64,000 bases of DNA from Shimia sp. SK013 (GCF_001292625.1 NZ_LAJH01000021.1:289494-353493); one strand, 5' to 3'; shown: positions 27,513 to 36,346, numbered from the stretch's first letter. A program made the numbers and translations. Notes: a model not told the origin generated them from the letters alone.

Positions 27513-28657
27513 GATGCCCTGCGCTTTTGCTTACGCTGGCGGTTTTGACCGTGCTTGCGGCCGCTCCGGGTCGGACCGAGACCGATCCGGCCGGTTCGGC
27601 ACGTTTGGCAGCAGAACAATTGGAAGCGGCATCGGTGGCGTTGTCCAAAGCCAAAGGCAGTCGGGACCGCGTGACGTCGCTGACCACGGTGGTCCACGCT
27701 TATGAAGCCGGATTGACTGCGCTGCGTGCAGGGCTGCGACGGGCCGCCATCCGCGAGGCGCAGCTCAGCAAACAGTTGAAGGCACAAGAGGTCGATATCG
27801 CCCGTCTATTGGGTGTATTGCAGACCATGGGGCAGGGCACGTCGCCGGTGATGTTGTTGCATCCTGATGGGCCGGTGGGCACGGCCCGCGCGGGCATGAT
27901 TTTGGCCGACGTAACCCCGGCGCTTGAAACCAGAGCGGCGGCGGTGCGGCGCGATCTCGAAGAAGTGACCATTCTGCGCAGCTTGCAAGAAGGCGCGGCG
28001 GAAACGCTTCAGGGTGGGTTGGCCGGCGCACAAGCGGCACGTCAGGAATTGTCCAAAGCCATGGCAGATCGCACGGACCTGCCACTGCGGTTTACCGAAA
28101 ATCCGGTGCAAACCGCGTTGTTGATTGCGTCGACCGAAACACTGGAAGGCTTCGCCAGCGCCTTGGTAGATTTGCAGGTCGAAGGCATGGCCGAAATTGA
28201 CCTGCCGGACATCACGGGGCGCAAAGGTGCTCTGGCGCTGCCGGTTGAGGCACGCGTGCTGCGCCGCGCCGGAGAGGCAGATGCCGCCGGCATCAAACGC
28301 CCGGGATTGGTGCTGGCGACGCGGCCCAACGCGCTGGTGACGGCGCCGGCGGCGGCGACGATCCGATATCGTGGTCCGCTGTTGGATTATGGAAACGTGA
28401 TGATTCTGGAGCCGCAGCCGGGCTTCCTTTTTGTCTTTTCAGGGCTGGCGCAGGTCTATGGCCGGGTCGGAGAAGTGGTGCCAGAGGGCACTCCGGTCGG
28501 TTTGATGGGCGGAAATGATCCAGAAGTGGGTGCCATCCTGTCACAGTCGAGTGAAGGCACTGGTCAGGACCGCACAGAAACGCTCTATATAGAGGTAAGA
28601 GAGGGCAAATCGCCCGTGGACCCGGAAACGTGGTTCAAAACCAATAAGGATGGATAG
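27509..28657 (+). CDS. envC: EnvC-like murein hydrolase activator (degenerate M23/LytM)
   Basis: A 382-residue exported protein with a signal peptide (LLLTLAVLTVLAAAPGRT), a long coiled coil from about residue 25 to 210, and a LytM-like C-terminal domain. The expected zinc ligands of active M23 peptidases are missing: the usual HLHFE block reads TLYIEVREG. This fits EnvC-type activators, which switch on amidases rather than cut peptidoglycan. It sits between gpmI and ctpA. Confidence 0.85.
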   Translation: MRCPALLLTLAVLTVLAAAPGRTETDPAGSARLAAEQLEAASVALSKAKGSRDRVTSLTTVVHAYEAGLTALRAGLRRAAIREAQLSKQLKAQEVDIARLLGVLQTMGQGTSPVMLLHPDGPVGTARAGMILADVTPALETRAAAVRRDLEEVTILRSLQEGAAETLQGGLAGAQAARQELSKAMADRTDLPLRFTENPVQTALLIASTETLEGFASALVDLQVEGMAEIDLPDITGRKGALALPVEARVLRRAGEADAAGIKRPGLVLATRPNALVTAPAAATIRYRGPLLDYGNVMILEPQPGFLFVFSGLAQVYGRVGEVVPEGTPVGLMGGNDPEVGAILSQSSEGTGQDRTETLYIEVREGKSPVDPETWFKTNKDG

Positions 28658-28660
28658 CAC

Positions 28661-29995
28661 ATGAAGAAGTTTGTCGCTGCGGCCGCGGGTGGCATTGTTG
28701 CCGGTCTGCTGGTCACGACACAGGTGGCAGGCCCCCTGCTGGCGCAAGAAAATGATCGTAAAGCCAACGTGTATCAACAGTTGGATCTGTTCGGCGATAT
28801 TTTTGAACGCATTCGCGTGCAATATGTCGAAGACGTCGACGAAGGTGATCTGATCGAAGCAGCCATCAACGGCATGTTGACGTCGCTTGACCCGCACAGT
28901 TCTTATTTGTCGCCTGATGATGCCGAAGATATGCGCGTCCAGACGCGCGGAGAATTTGGCGGGCTTGGCATTGAGGTCACCCAAGAAGAGGGCTTTGTCA
29001 AAGTTGTCTCCCCGATTGATGACACCCCTGCGGATGCCGCAGGCATCGAAGCGGGCGATTTCATCACCCATGTGGATGGCGAAAGCGTTCTGGGTCTGAA
29101 CCTCGATCAGGCGGTAGAAATGATGCGCGGCCCTGTTGGCAGCGAAATTGTGATCACTGTGGTGCGTGAAGGCGAAACCGAACCGTTTGACGTGACCATC
29201 GTGCGTGACACCATCAAACTGACCGCTGTGCGCACCCGCACTGTCGGCGACAGCGTGGTTCTGCGGGTCACCACATTCAACGACCAGACCACGCCAAACC
29301 TTGAGACCGGTTTTGCCAAACAAGTCGAAGAACTGGGCGGCATGGACAATGTGAACGGCATCGTTCTGGATCTGCGCAACAACCCGGGTGGTTTGCTGAC
29401 CCAAGCGATCAAAGTGTCCGACAGCTTCCTTGAAAAAGGTGAGATCGTGTCGACCCGTGGCCGCAATCCGCAGGATGGCGAGCGTTACAACGCCGAACCG
29501 GGCGATCTGGCGGCGGGCAAACCGATTGTTGTTCTGATCAATGGCGGGTCGGCCTCAGCCTCCGAAATTGTTGCCGGTGCGCTACAGGATCACCGCCGCG
29601 CGATCGTTGTGGGCACCAAGAGCTTTGGCAAAGGGTCTGTTCAAACTGTGATGCCGTTGCGGGGCGAAGGCGCGATGCGTCTGACCACAGCGCGGTATTA
29701 CACGCCGTCGGGCCGTTCTATTCAGGCGCTGGGCGTGAGCCCGGACATCGTCGTAGAACAGCCGCGCCGCAAGGCCGCCTCCGAGGAGGAAGAAGAAACC
29801 AGCCGCCGCTTTAATGGCGAAGCGGACCTGCGCGGCAGCTTGAACAACGACAGCCTGACCGACGACGAGGTGCGCCAGATCGAAGAAGACCGCGCCAAAG
29901 CCGAAGACGCCGCGAAACTGCGGGAAGAGGATTACCAGTTGGCGTATGCACTGGATATCCTCAAAGGTCTGTCGGCATTGGGTTCAAAAGAGTAA
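28661..29995 (+). CDS. ctpA: C-terminal processing peptidase, S41 family
   Basis: A 444-residue periplasmic serine protease with a signal anchor (GGIVAGLLVTTQVAGPLLAQ). A PDZ domain covers about residues 90–170 (GGLGIEVTQEEGFVKVV, AGIEAGDFITHVDGE). The S41 domain has the catalytic Ser in GGSASASEIVAGAL and Lys in SFGKGSVQTV, spaced as expected. The C-terminal tail is very acidic. It starts 3 bases after the envC stop and is followed by a clear terminator. Confidence 0.95.
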   Translation: MKKFVAAAAGGIVAGLLVTTQVAGPLLAQENDRKANVYQQLDLFGDIFERIRVQYVEDVDEGDLIEAAINGMLTSLDPHSSYLSPDDAEDMRVQTRGEFGGLGIEVTQEEGFVKVVSPIDDTPADAAGIEAGDFITHVDGESVLGLNLDQAVEMMRGPVGSEIVITVVREGETEPFDVTIVRDTIKLTAVRTRTVGDSVVLRVTTFNDQTTPNLETGFAKQVEELGGMDNVNGIVLDLRNNPGGLLTQAIKVSDSFLEKGEIVSTRGRNPQDGERYNAEPGDLAAGKPIVVLINGGSASASEIVAGALQDHRRAIVVGTKSFGKGSVQTVMPLRGEGAMRLTTARYYTPSGRSIQALGVSPDIVVEQPRRKAASEEEEETSRRFNGEADLRGSLNNDSLTDDEVRQIEEDRAKAEDAAKLREEDYQLAYALDILKGLSALGSKE

Positions 29996-30015
29996 CCCCA
30001 AGCCAAACCCAGCCA

Positions 30016-30043
30016 AAAGGGCGTCCTTTTCGGGCGCCCTTTC
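30016..30043 (+). terminator. Rho-independent terminator after ctpA
   Basis: AAAGGGCG-TCC-TTTT-CGGG-CGCCCTTT forms an 8-bp stem ending in a T-rich tract, 20 bases past the ctpA stop. It ends the gpmI–envC–ctpA transcript. Confidence 0.85.
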
Positions 30044-30061
30044 TATATTGGCCTGCTGGGC

Positions 30062-30120
30062 TTTTTGTTCCCAAAATACCTCGGGGTGGCGCCTGCTTGC
30101 TGGCGCAGGGGCAGAGCCCC
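30062..30120 (+). repeat. Dispersed intergenic repeat, copy B
   Basis: Matches copy A at 14166–14229 block by block: TTTTTGTTCC, AAATACCTCGGGGT, GCTTGCTG within a GC-rich palindromic part, and GGGGCAGAGCCCC at the end. It follows the ctpA terminator directly. Confidence 0.6.
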
Positions 30121-30748
30121 ATATCCGTTCGTGGGGTGCACATTTAGCAGAAGTGGAGAGATTGCCACCTCGGGTTTGTGTCTCACGGAGAAATTTTCCG
30201 AGTGACAGACAGCTGCGCATCGCCGCCATCCAACTCATTGGCTCCGCGGCGTAGCGAACGGCCCAGAGCCGTGTGTTTGGGAGTTCCGGAATGAAAGCCC
30301 GTATTTGCCTGAATTCAGCCTAAGGTGGAATTTTCCGGAAGCCATGGCCAGACTATCGCCAGCTATGGATTCGATATTCGTGAGTTGGCGGTAACCGCCA
30401 GAGAAACGGCTGAGTCAGGCGCGTTTGATCGTTGGATAAAGGCAGTGCACAGTTTAGTACCAGTCCATTTTTCTGACCGCTATCAGGGCCGCTATCCACT
30501 GGCCACCTCGCTTCAATGCTGCGCGGCGGGTTCTCGTGTCGCTGGACCATCCCGGCTTTGGGCAAAGCTCGGAATTCGGCACAGTTGTGCCCAGGAGTCT
30601 GACTGGCCCTGACCGTGAACGCATGAATCGGGTGTAGCGATGCACTGGAGCGACGTAAATGTACAATCGGCGGCTTGGCATGGCCCCACAAATCCAATGC
30701 GGTCAATTGCGTCCAGCCCCTTGATTGGCTAGGACACGGGTATGCCAC
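30121..30748. other. Stretch without a convincing gene
   Basis: About 630 bases between the repeat and the rppH ribosome site. The longest open frame (30325–30612) lacks a ribosome site, has irregular codon use and resembles nothing I know; the opposite frame is no better. Inverted bits such as GGTAACCGCC and GGAATTTTCCGG occur but form no clear element. It reads like decayed sequence. Confidence 0.5.
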
Positions 30749-30761
30749 AAGGAGATCTGTC

Positions 30762-31244
30762 ATGACGCCCGAAGACATTGCCAAGCTGCCGTACCGCCGC
30801 AACGTCGGCGTCATGCTTGTGAACGCAGATGGCCACGTGTTTGTCGGGCAACGGTTGGACAGCGAAGTGGCTGCTTGGCAGATGCCCCAAGGTGGCATCG
30901 ACAAGGGCGAAACCCCTCGTGACGCCGCGCTGCGCGAACTGGAAGAAGAGACCGGCGTGTCGCCGGATCTGGTAACGGTCGAGGCCGAAAGCGCGGGTTG
31001 GGTCGCCTACGATTTGCCGCATGACATCGTGCCACGAATCTGGAAAGGGCGCTATCGCGGTCAGGAGCAAAAGTGGTTCCTGATGCGGTTTCATGGCAGT
31101 GATGAACAGGTGAACATCGCGGTTCAACACCCCGAATTCTCAGAATGGCGGTGGCTGGCCGTAGGGGACCTCGTTGCCAATATCGTACCGTTCAAACGCG
31201 CGGTTTATGAGCAAGTTTTGGCAAAGTTCTCAAACCTTTTGTAA
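30762..31244 (+). CDS. rppH: RNA pyrophosphohydrolase (Nudix)
   Basis: Removes pyrophosphate from the 5' end of mRNA, starting decay. The 160-residue protein contains [11 protein letters not shown] at its start and a full Nudix box [17 protein letters not shown] followed by EEETGV, with the WQMPQGGID lead typical of RppH. ATG at 30762 has AAGGAGA 7 bases upstream; an upstream in-frame ATG (30675) lies in the non-coding stretch. RppH after ctpA is the usual order in alphaproteobacteria. Confidence 0.94.
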   Translation: MTPEDIAKLPYRRNVGVMLVNADGHVFVGQRLDSEVAAWQMPQGGIDKGETPRDAALRELEEETGVSPDLVTVEAESAGWVAYDLPHDIVPRIWKGRYRGQEQKWFLMRFHGSDEQVNIAVQHPEFSEWRWLAVGDLVANIVPFKRAVYEQVLAKFSNLL

Positions 31245-31331
31245 CGCGACACGGCGCCTGTGTCTTAGACTTGTCGGGCACAGAAAAGGTCCATGACAAG
31301 ACGCCTCAGTGAAGGTAGAACCTAGCGCAAC

Positions 31332-31408
31332 GGCCCCGTGGCTCAACTGGATAGAGCAGCCCCCTCCTAAGGGGCAGGTTGCAGGTTCGAATCCTGCCGG
31401 GGTCGCCA
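31332..31408 (+). tRNA. tRNA-Arg (anticodon CCT), CCA encoded
   Basis: A complete cloverleaf: acceptor GGCCCCG / CGGGGTC, D arm GCTC...GAGC, anticodon stem GCCCC / GGGGC with loop CTCCTAA, and T arm GCAGG-TTCGAAT-CCTGC. It ends with discriminator G and encoded CCA. It reads AGG codons. The region downstream is AT-rich and leads into a truncated regulator gene. Confidence 0.97.
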
Positions 31409-31540
31409 AAAACACCTATTGCCAAAACAACCAGAAGTTTGCGCAAAAGCAACCAATAGTGTGAGAAAAATTAGGGGTTTTTCCTGCGACAGTCTGATTT
31501 AATTAATAATTTTCAGTAACTTGCTCAGGTGCGAGCAACC

Positions 31541-31927
31541 TCAACGATTGTGGGCTTTCGCGAATACTTGCGAAGGCTCGTAGGGGCGATTTTGATTGAT
31601 CGGGGGAAATGGGAACGGTCTGGGCGGCGCGCCTCTAGGTGCCGAGCCTTCGAGCACTGCGCGCATCTCGTAGAGTTCCATCACTTCGGCATAGCTGAGC
31701 CGGCGCACGCTTGCGCCTTGGCGCTGCACATGGGTGACGAGACCGTCGGCCTTCAGTTGCCGGATAGCTTCGCGCACGGGGGTGCGGCTGATGCCAAGAC
31801 GGGCGGCGGGTTCGGTTTCCCGAAGGCGATCCCCAGGGGACAGCACGCCGTCGCGGATCTCGGACAGAACCGCGGCGTAAGCGGCGGTTCCGTGCAGGCC
31901 GTCGGTCGGGGGCGTGTCATCTTGCAT
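31541..31927 (-). pseudogene. GntR-family regulator, truncated after the DNA-binding domain
   Basis: From ATG 31927 the frame encodes a good winged helix of the FadR subfamily: LSPGDRLRETEPAARLGISRT, then VREAIRQLKADGLV and the start of the effector domain ELYEMRAVLEGSA. At about base 31640 similarity stops, and the tail is Pro/Arg-rich and unlike the family, which normally has about 130 more residues. The gene is divergent from an AbrB-family membrane protein, with an operator-like TTGTAT-N8-ATACAA between them. The DNA-binding part may still be made, but ligand sensing should be lost. Confidence 0.75.
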
Positions 31928-31948
31928 GTCTCGGGCCGCATTGCTTCT

Positions 31949-31968
31949 TTGTATCCTAACGTATACAA
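31949..31968. promoter_or_regulatory. Operator-like inverted repeat between truncated gntR and AbrB-family gene
   Basis: TTGTAT-CCTAACGT-ATACAA: 6-bp arms, 8-base spacer, between divergent genes. TTGTATACAA-like sequences are known FadR-subfamily operators. Confidence 0.55.
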
Positions 31969-32012
31969 GAGGATGCAATGACGTCAGGCCGCGCGAAAAT
32001 GAGTCGTTTGCC

Positions 32013-33053
32013 ATGACCAACACATTCTTGAGATCCAAAACGTTTACCGCCGGGGCCATGGGCGCTGGCCTTTTTTGGGTACTTGGACTGCCGCTGCCGT
32101 TTCTGTTCGGGCCGATGAGTGCCTGCCTTTTGCTGGCGTTGTCGGGTCACAATCTATCGGGGTTTGGGCAGGTGTCTGTCGCGGCACGCACAATCCTTGG
32201 CGTTGCCGTCGGCACATCGTTGACTCCGGAAGTGGTGGCGACGTTGCCGCAGATGGCAGGCTCGCTTGCGTTGATTCCGGTTTATGTGGTGTTGATTGCT
32301 GCAATCGGAGTGCCGTTTTTCCGGCGTGTTGGAAAATTCGACCCTGTGACATCGTATTACGCAGCGATGCCAGGCGGGTTGCAGGACATGATTTTGTTCG
32401 GACAAGAGGCCGGTGGCAGCGCGCGGGTCTTGTCATTGATACATGCAACCCGCGTTCTGGTGATCGTAACACTGGCGCCGGCGATTCTGACGGGGTTTTA
32501 CGGCGCAAGTCTGAGTAATCCGATTGGCCAGCCTGCATCAGAGATACCGTTGGGCGAAATGGGTCTGATGGTTGTCGCGGCTTTGGTGGGCTGGAAGGGT
32601 GGCGAGAAAATCGGGCTTTTCGGCGCGTCCATTCTGGGGCCAATGATTGTGTCTGCAGCGCTGACGATGGCAGGTTTGTTGCATTCGCGCCCGCCTGCAG
32701 AAGCGATCCTAACGGCGCAGTTTTTCATCGGGATCGGGATTGGCGTGCATTATGTCGGGGTCACGCTGCGTGAATTGCGCCAGATCGTTGCGGCGGGGCT
32801 GGCGTTCATGGTGGTGCTGGCCGCTTTGGCTGCAGGGTTTGCTGAGGCCGTGACGCTGTTGGGATTGGCCCCGCCGATGGAGGCGTTTCTGGCATTTGCC
32901 CCTGGCGGGCAAGCCGAGATGACGATCTTGTCGATTATTGTCGGAGCGGATTTAGGATTTGTCATAGCGCACCATTTGACGCGCATTGTGGTGGTCATTT
33001 TGGGGGCGCCGATAGTGGCGCGGTTGCTGGGCAAAAAGCCGCCTGACGGTTGA
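32013..33053 (+). CDS. AbrB-family (ammonia monooxygenase-like) membrane protein
   Basis: A 346-residue integral membrane protein with about 9–10 hydrophobic helices and internal duplication. Both halves have the GxxLPxxxG-type turn (LPLPFLFGPMSACLLL; IGLFGASILGPMIVSAAL). This matches the AbrB duplication family of predicted transporters or regulators; some members are annotated as ammonia monooxygenases without support. Start is ATG 32013; the ribosome site is weak. It faces a truncated GntR regulator. Confidence 0.78.
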   Translation: MTNTFLRSKTFTAGAMGAGLFWVLGLPLPFLFGPMSACLLLALSGHNLSGFGQVSVAARTILGVAVGTSLTPEVVATLPQMAGSLALIPVYVVLIAAIGVPFFRRVGKFDPVTSYYAAMPGGLQDMILFGQEAGGSARVLSLIHATRVLVIVTLAPAILTGFYGASLSNPIGQPASEIPLGEMGLMVVAALVGWKGGEKIGLFGASILGPMIVSAALTMAGLLHSRPPAEAILTAQFFIGIGIGVHYVGVTLRELRQIVAAGLAFMVVLAALAAGFAEAVTLLGLAPPMEAFLAFAPGGQAEMTILSIIVGADLGFVIAHHLTRIVVVILGAPIVARLLGKKPPDG

Positions 33054-33377
33054 TCCGGTTTTCCGCGCTTTTGGGATAGGTGTGCGGCGTGTTGTCGCAG
33101 AGGTGGATGCCAGCATGTTTTACCGGCAAAATGCGACGGAAATTCAGCCTCAAAAACGCCCGCGAGCCCCTCTCGAACCGTTGTTTAATGTGCGTTTTTG
33201 CCTCTCGCGGCAAAGCCTCCGTTCGGAACAGAAAGCCAATTTTTTAGTTTTCGTAACTGCATGCAAAGCTTGGAGGTTTCTGCTAAGGTGTCGCCTGAGT
33301 ATGGTTTTGATTTTTATTTTTGATTGGTTATGAGTTCGCTCAAGTGAGCTTCTGTACCAGATGTTTAGGTGACTGAA
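33054..33377. other. AT-rich leader upstream of the glycan cluster
   Basis: 324 bases without a credible gene. The GC content drops visibly, with runs such as AATTTTTTAGTTTTCG and TTTTTATTTTTGATTGG in the last 150 bases. A short hairpin TTTGCC-TCTCGC-GGCAAA lies at 33197–33214. A promoter for the following nine-gene run is likely here, but I cannot place it. Confidence 0.45.
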
Positions 33378-33995
33378 ATGTCGATTGACCCCCGTTTTCG
33401 TAATATCGTTTTTGGCGGCTCCTCCCCACAAGATTATCTAAAGGACTATGCCGAATCCCTGAGCAACGGATTGCGCGCAGTGGACGGTGACGCGCTTGCG
33501 TCGGCGATCGCGGCGATCCAGACGTGCGCCGAGAATGGCGGCACTTTGTATCTGGCTGGCAACGGCGGGTCTGCCGCTATCTGTGATCACTTGGTGTGCG
33601 ACTTTGTCAAAGGCACATACCACGAAGACCACCCAACGGTTCTGACTGTTTCGATGACGGAAAACGTCGCGCTTTACACCGCCGTGGCAAACGATTTTGG
33701 CTTTGAGGGCGTGTTTGCCTTTCAAGTGAAAGCCCGCATGAAGCCACAGGATGTTTTGCTGGCGGTGTCGTCCTCGGGGACCTCGCAAAACATCGTGCAA
33801 GCGATAAGGGCCGCCAAGGATATTGGTGCGACCACGATTGGCCTGTCCGGGTTCAGTGGCGGTGGCCTTAATACCGACAGTGACATTTCACTGCATGTGC
33901 CCTTTGATAACTATGGCGTTGTCGAAGATGCGCATTCAGCGCTACTGCACGTGATGGTACAACAAATTTCCAACGCTCGGGACGGGCGGGACTAA
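33378..33995 (+). CDS. gmhA: Phosphoheptose isomerase-like SIS protein (GmhA type)
   Basis: Converts sedoheptulose 7-phosphate to D-glycero-D-manno-heptose 7-phosphate. The 205-residue SIS protein has the sugar-phosphate loop LAGNGGSAAICDHLVCDF, a second serine cluster AVSSSGTSQN, and the catalytic Glu/His pair in VVEDAHSALLHVMVQ. Start at ATG 33378 with AGGTGA 5 bases upstream; a GTG at 33369 is also in frame. It opens a run that includes heptose phosphatase, kinase and nucleotidyltransferase genes, which supports heptose rather than another sugar. Confidence 0.88.
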   Translation: MSIDPRFRNIVFGGSSPQDYLKDYAESLSNGLRAVDGDALASAIAAIQTCAENGGTLYLAGNGGSAAICDHLVCDFVKGTYHEDHPTVLTVSMTENVALYTAVANDFGFEGVFAFQVKARMKPQDVLLAVSSSGTSQNIVQAIRAAKDIGATTIGLSGFSGGGLNTDSDISLHVPFDNYGVVEDAHSALLHVMVQQISNARDGRD

Positions 33996-34019
33996 ATCGG
34001 GGCTTGGGGGCCACGGTCA

Positions 34020-35354
34020 ATGCACACAACTGAGAAACACCCTATCGCCGTAGCGCTATTGCTCGGCGGTAAAGGCACGCGCCTTGGTCTGGAAGGAATT
34101 CCAAAGCCAATGGTCGAAGTGCTTGGCACGCCGTTGCTTGAACACCACGTTGTTCAATTGCGCGAACAGGGGTTCACCAATCTTGTTTTCCTGACCGGAT
34201 ATCAAAGCAACGTCATTGAGGCCCATTTTGGCGATGGGTCCGAGTGGGGCGTGCAGATCAGCTATAGCGTCGAAGCAGAGCCGTTGGGCACAGCGCGAGC
34301 CACCCGTGCTGCGCTTCCGATGTTGGGCAATGAATTTGTGCTGCTTTACGGCGATGTGGTCTGCGATGTGGATATTGCGCGGTTTGTCGACCAGGCGCGC
34401 GAAAATGGCGGTCATGGCACGCTGGTTGTGCATCCTAACGATCATCCCCACGACAGTGATTTGGTGGTGACCGATCCTGACAGCCCGCGCATCGCGGCCT
34501 TCCTTAACAAGCCGCATGCCGAAGACCTGCGCACCCGCAATCTGGTCAATGCCGGGCTGTATTACCTAAAGCCGGAAATTTTTGAGGCCATCCCCGAAGG
34601 CGAAGAGCTGTTTGACTGGGGGCGGGACGTGTTTCCAAAGGCTGTCGAGGATGGCTACGAACTTTATGCTTACCGGTCAGCGGAATACATGAAGGACATT
34701 GGCACGCCTGCGCGCCTTCAAAAAGCACAGCGCCACATCCTTAGCGGCAGCGTGGCGGCGCGGTCCATGCGCAATCCGCAACGGGCGGTCTTTTTGGATC
34801 GTGACGGTGTCATCAACCGTGAAATCAACGGTGTTCACAAGCCGGATGATTTGCAGGTACTGCCTGCGGTCGGAAGCACGATTGCCAGCATCAACCAATC
34901 ACCTTTTTTGACGATCGGGATCACCAACCAGCCGGATCTGGCCAAAGGGTTCTTTGGGTTTGAAGACCTCGACGCCGTACACGCGGAGATGGATCGCCAA
35001 TTGGTCGAGGATCATGCATTTTTGGATGACTTGCTGTTTTGCCCACACCATCCAGAGACCGGATTTGACGGAGAAGTGGCCGCGCTTAAGCGGGTCTGCA
35101 CATGTCGCAAGCCCGCGCCTGGGATGCTGATAAATGCGGCGCAGCGCTACAATATTGATCTTTCGCGGTCGTATATGGTCGGTGATCGCCTGAGTGACCT
35201 TGTGGCCGCCGAGGCAGCGGGTGCAATACCTGTTCTGGTGCACCGCAATGGAGAGAAGGACTTACCAAAGGATGCGCGCGTTGCTCATCCTGCCAAGCAT
35301 GTGGCAATTGACCTCGCTGCGGCGTGGGAGTGGATTAAAGAGGACATGGGTTAA
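34020..35354 (+). CDS. Bifunctional sugar nucleotidyltransferase – heptose bisphosphate phosphatase (HddC–GmhB fusion)
   Basis: A 444-residue fusion. Residues 1–240 are a nucleotidyltransferase (ALLLGGKGTRLGLEGIPKPM; GDVVCDVDIARF; VNAGLYYL) that likely makes GDP-heptose from the 1-phosphate. Residues 255–440 are a HAD phosphatase with VFLDRDGVINRE (nucleophile Asp), TNQPDLAKG, and VGDRLSDLVAA. The zinc loop CPHHPE...CTCRKP is diagnostic of GmhB. Separate genes encode these two steps in best-known pathways. The next gene is the heptose kinase and overlaps the stop by 1 base. Nucleotide choice (GDP) is inferred from context. Confidence 0.87.
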   Translation: MHTTEKHPIAVALLLGGKGTRLGLEGIPKPMVEVLGTPLLEHHVVQLREQGFTNLVFLTGYQSNVIEAHFGDGSEWGVQISYSVEAEPLGTARATRAALPMLGNEFVLLYGDVVCDVDIARFVDQARENGGHGTLVVHPNDHPHDSDLVVTDPDSPRIAAFLNKPHAEDLRTRNLVNAGLYYLKPEIFEAIPEGEELFDWGRDVFPKAVEDGYELYAYRSAEYMKDIGTPARLQKAQRHILSGSVAARSMRNPQRAVFLDRDGVINREINGVHKPDDLQVLPAVGSTIASINQSPFLTIGITNQPDLAKGFFGFEDLDAVHAEMDRQLVEDHAFLDDLLFCPHHPETGFDGEVAALKRVCTCRKPAPGMLINAAQRYNIDLSRSYMVGDRLSDLVAAEAAGAIPVLVHRNGEKDLPKDARVAHPAKHVAIDLAAAWEWIKEDMG

Positions 35355-36346
35355 TGATTGTCGTACGCACGCCATTTCGGATCAGCTTTGTCGGCGGTGG
35401 GACCGACCTTCCATATTTCTTTGAGAAATACGGTGGATGTGTCTTGTCGATGGCCTTCCAGAAATACTCCTATCTGTCCTTGCACAAGGGCTTTCACGAC
35501 CGTCAGTCCGACATCAAATACTCCCGCACCGAGACCGTGAAATCCATCGACGAGATCCAGCACCCGATCATCCGCGAGGTGTTTGGCATGTACGATATCA
35601 ACGGTGTGGATTTCGCCAGCGCCGCCGATATTCCGTCTGGCACCGGCTTGGCCTCGTCGTCTGCGTTCACCTGTGGCTTGCTGCGGTTGTGTGACGCTTA
35701 CACCGGTCGCACCCGCTCGCAACTCGACATTGCCGAAGCGGCCTGCGACGTGGAAATCAATCGTTTGGGCGAACCCATTGGCAAACAGGACCAATATGGT
35801 TGCGCGCTTCCGGGTCTGAAAAAGATTGAATTTGCAACCGATGGCAAGGTCACGGCATCGCCCGTATTGTTGGATGACAAAGCCGGATCGCGGGTGCAGG
35901 ACAGCCTGTTGATGGTTTATTGTGGCGGCAGCCGGTCTGCCTCCAAAATGCTCACCGAGCAGCAAAAACATGTCACAAGCTCTGAACAGCTGAATGCGAA
36001 CCTGCAGGAAATGGCGCAGCAGGCGCGTGATCTGACCAAGGTTATTGCAACCGATCCTGATGTTCTGGGCGAATACCTGCGCGATGGTTGGGAGCGCAAA
36101 AAACGCTTGTCTCCGCACGTGTCCAACGCCGAGATTGATGCGCTTTATGACCGCGCTTTGGCGGCTGGCGCGCGCGGCGGGAAACTGCTGGGGGCTGGCG
36201 GCGCCGGCTTCCTTTTGCTACACGCGCCGGGTAACCGTGATGCGGTGCGTGAAGCTCTGGCCGGTGAAAAAGTCGATACAGTAAAAATGGATATGGCCGG
36301 CACAACGGTGATCTATAACGATCAGGACGCTTTGGACGTAGCATGA
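35354..36346 (+). CDS. hddA: D-glycero-D-manno-heptose 7-phosphate kinase-like GHMP kinase
   Basis: Phosphorylates heptose 7-phosphate at C1. The 330-residue GHMP kinase begins IVVRTPFRISFVGGGTDLP, as HddA and related kinases do. It has the ATP loop DIPSGTGLASSSAFTCGL near residue 95 and a late glycine motif LLGAGGAGFLLLHAP. With the isomerase and the fused enzyme upstream it completes a heptose-activation route. Its stop overlaps the following sulfotransferase start by 4 bases. Confidence 0.88.
   Translation: MIVVRTPFRISFVGGGTDLPYFFEKYGGCVLSMAFQKYSYLSLHKGFHDRQSDIKYSRTETVKSIDEIQHPIIREVFGMYDINGVDFASAADIPSGTGLASSSAFTCGLLRLCDAYTGRTRSQLDIAEAACDVEINRLGEPIGKQDQYGCALPGLKKIEFATDGKVTASPVLLDDKAGSRVQDSLLMVYCGGSRSASKMLTEQQKHVTSSEQLNANLQEMAQQARDLTKVIATDPDVLGEYLRDGWERKKRLSPHVSNAEIDALYDRALAAGARGGKLLGAGGAGFLLLHAPGNRDAVREALAGEKVDTVKMDMAGTTVIYNDQDALDVA

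Noticed and set aside
30325..30612. 95-codon frame in the ctpA–rppH gap
   Set aside because: No ribosome site, no known family, and irregular codon positions; described instead as a stretch without a convincing gene.
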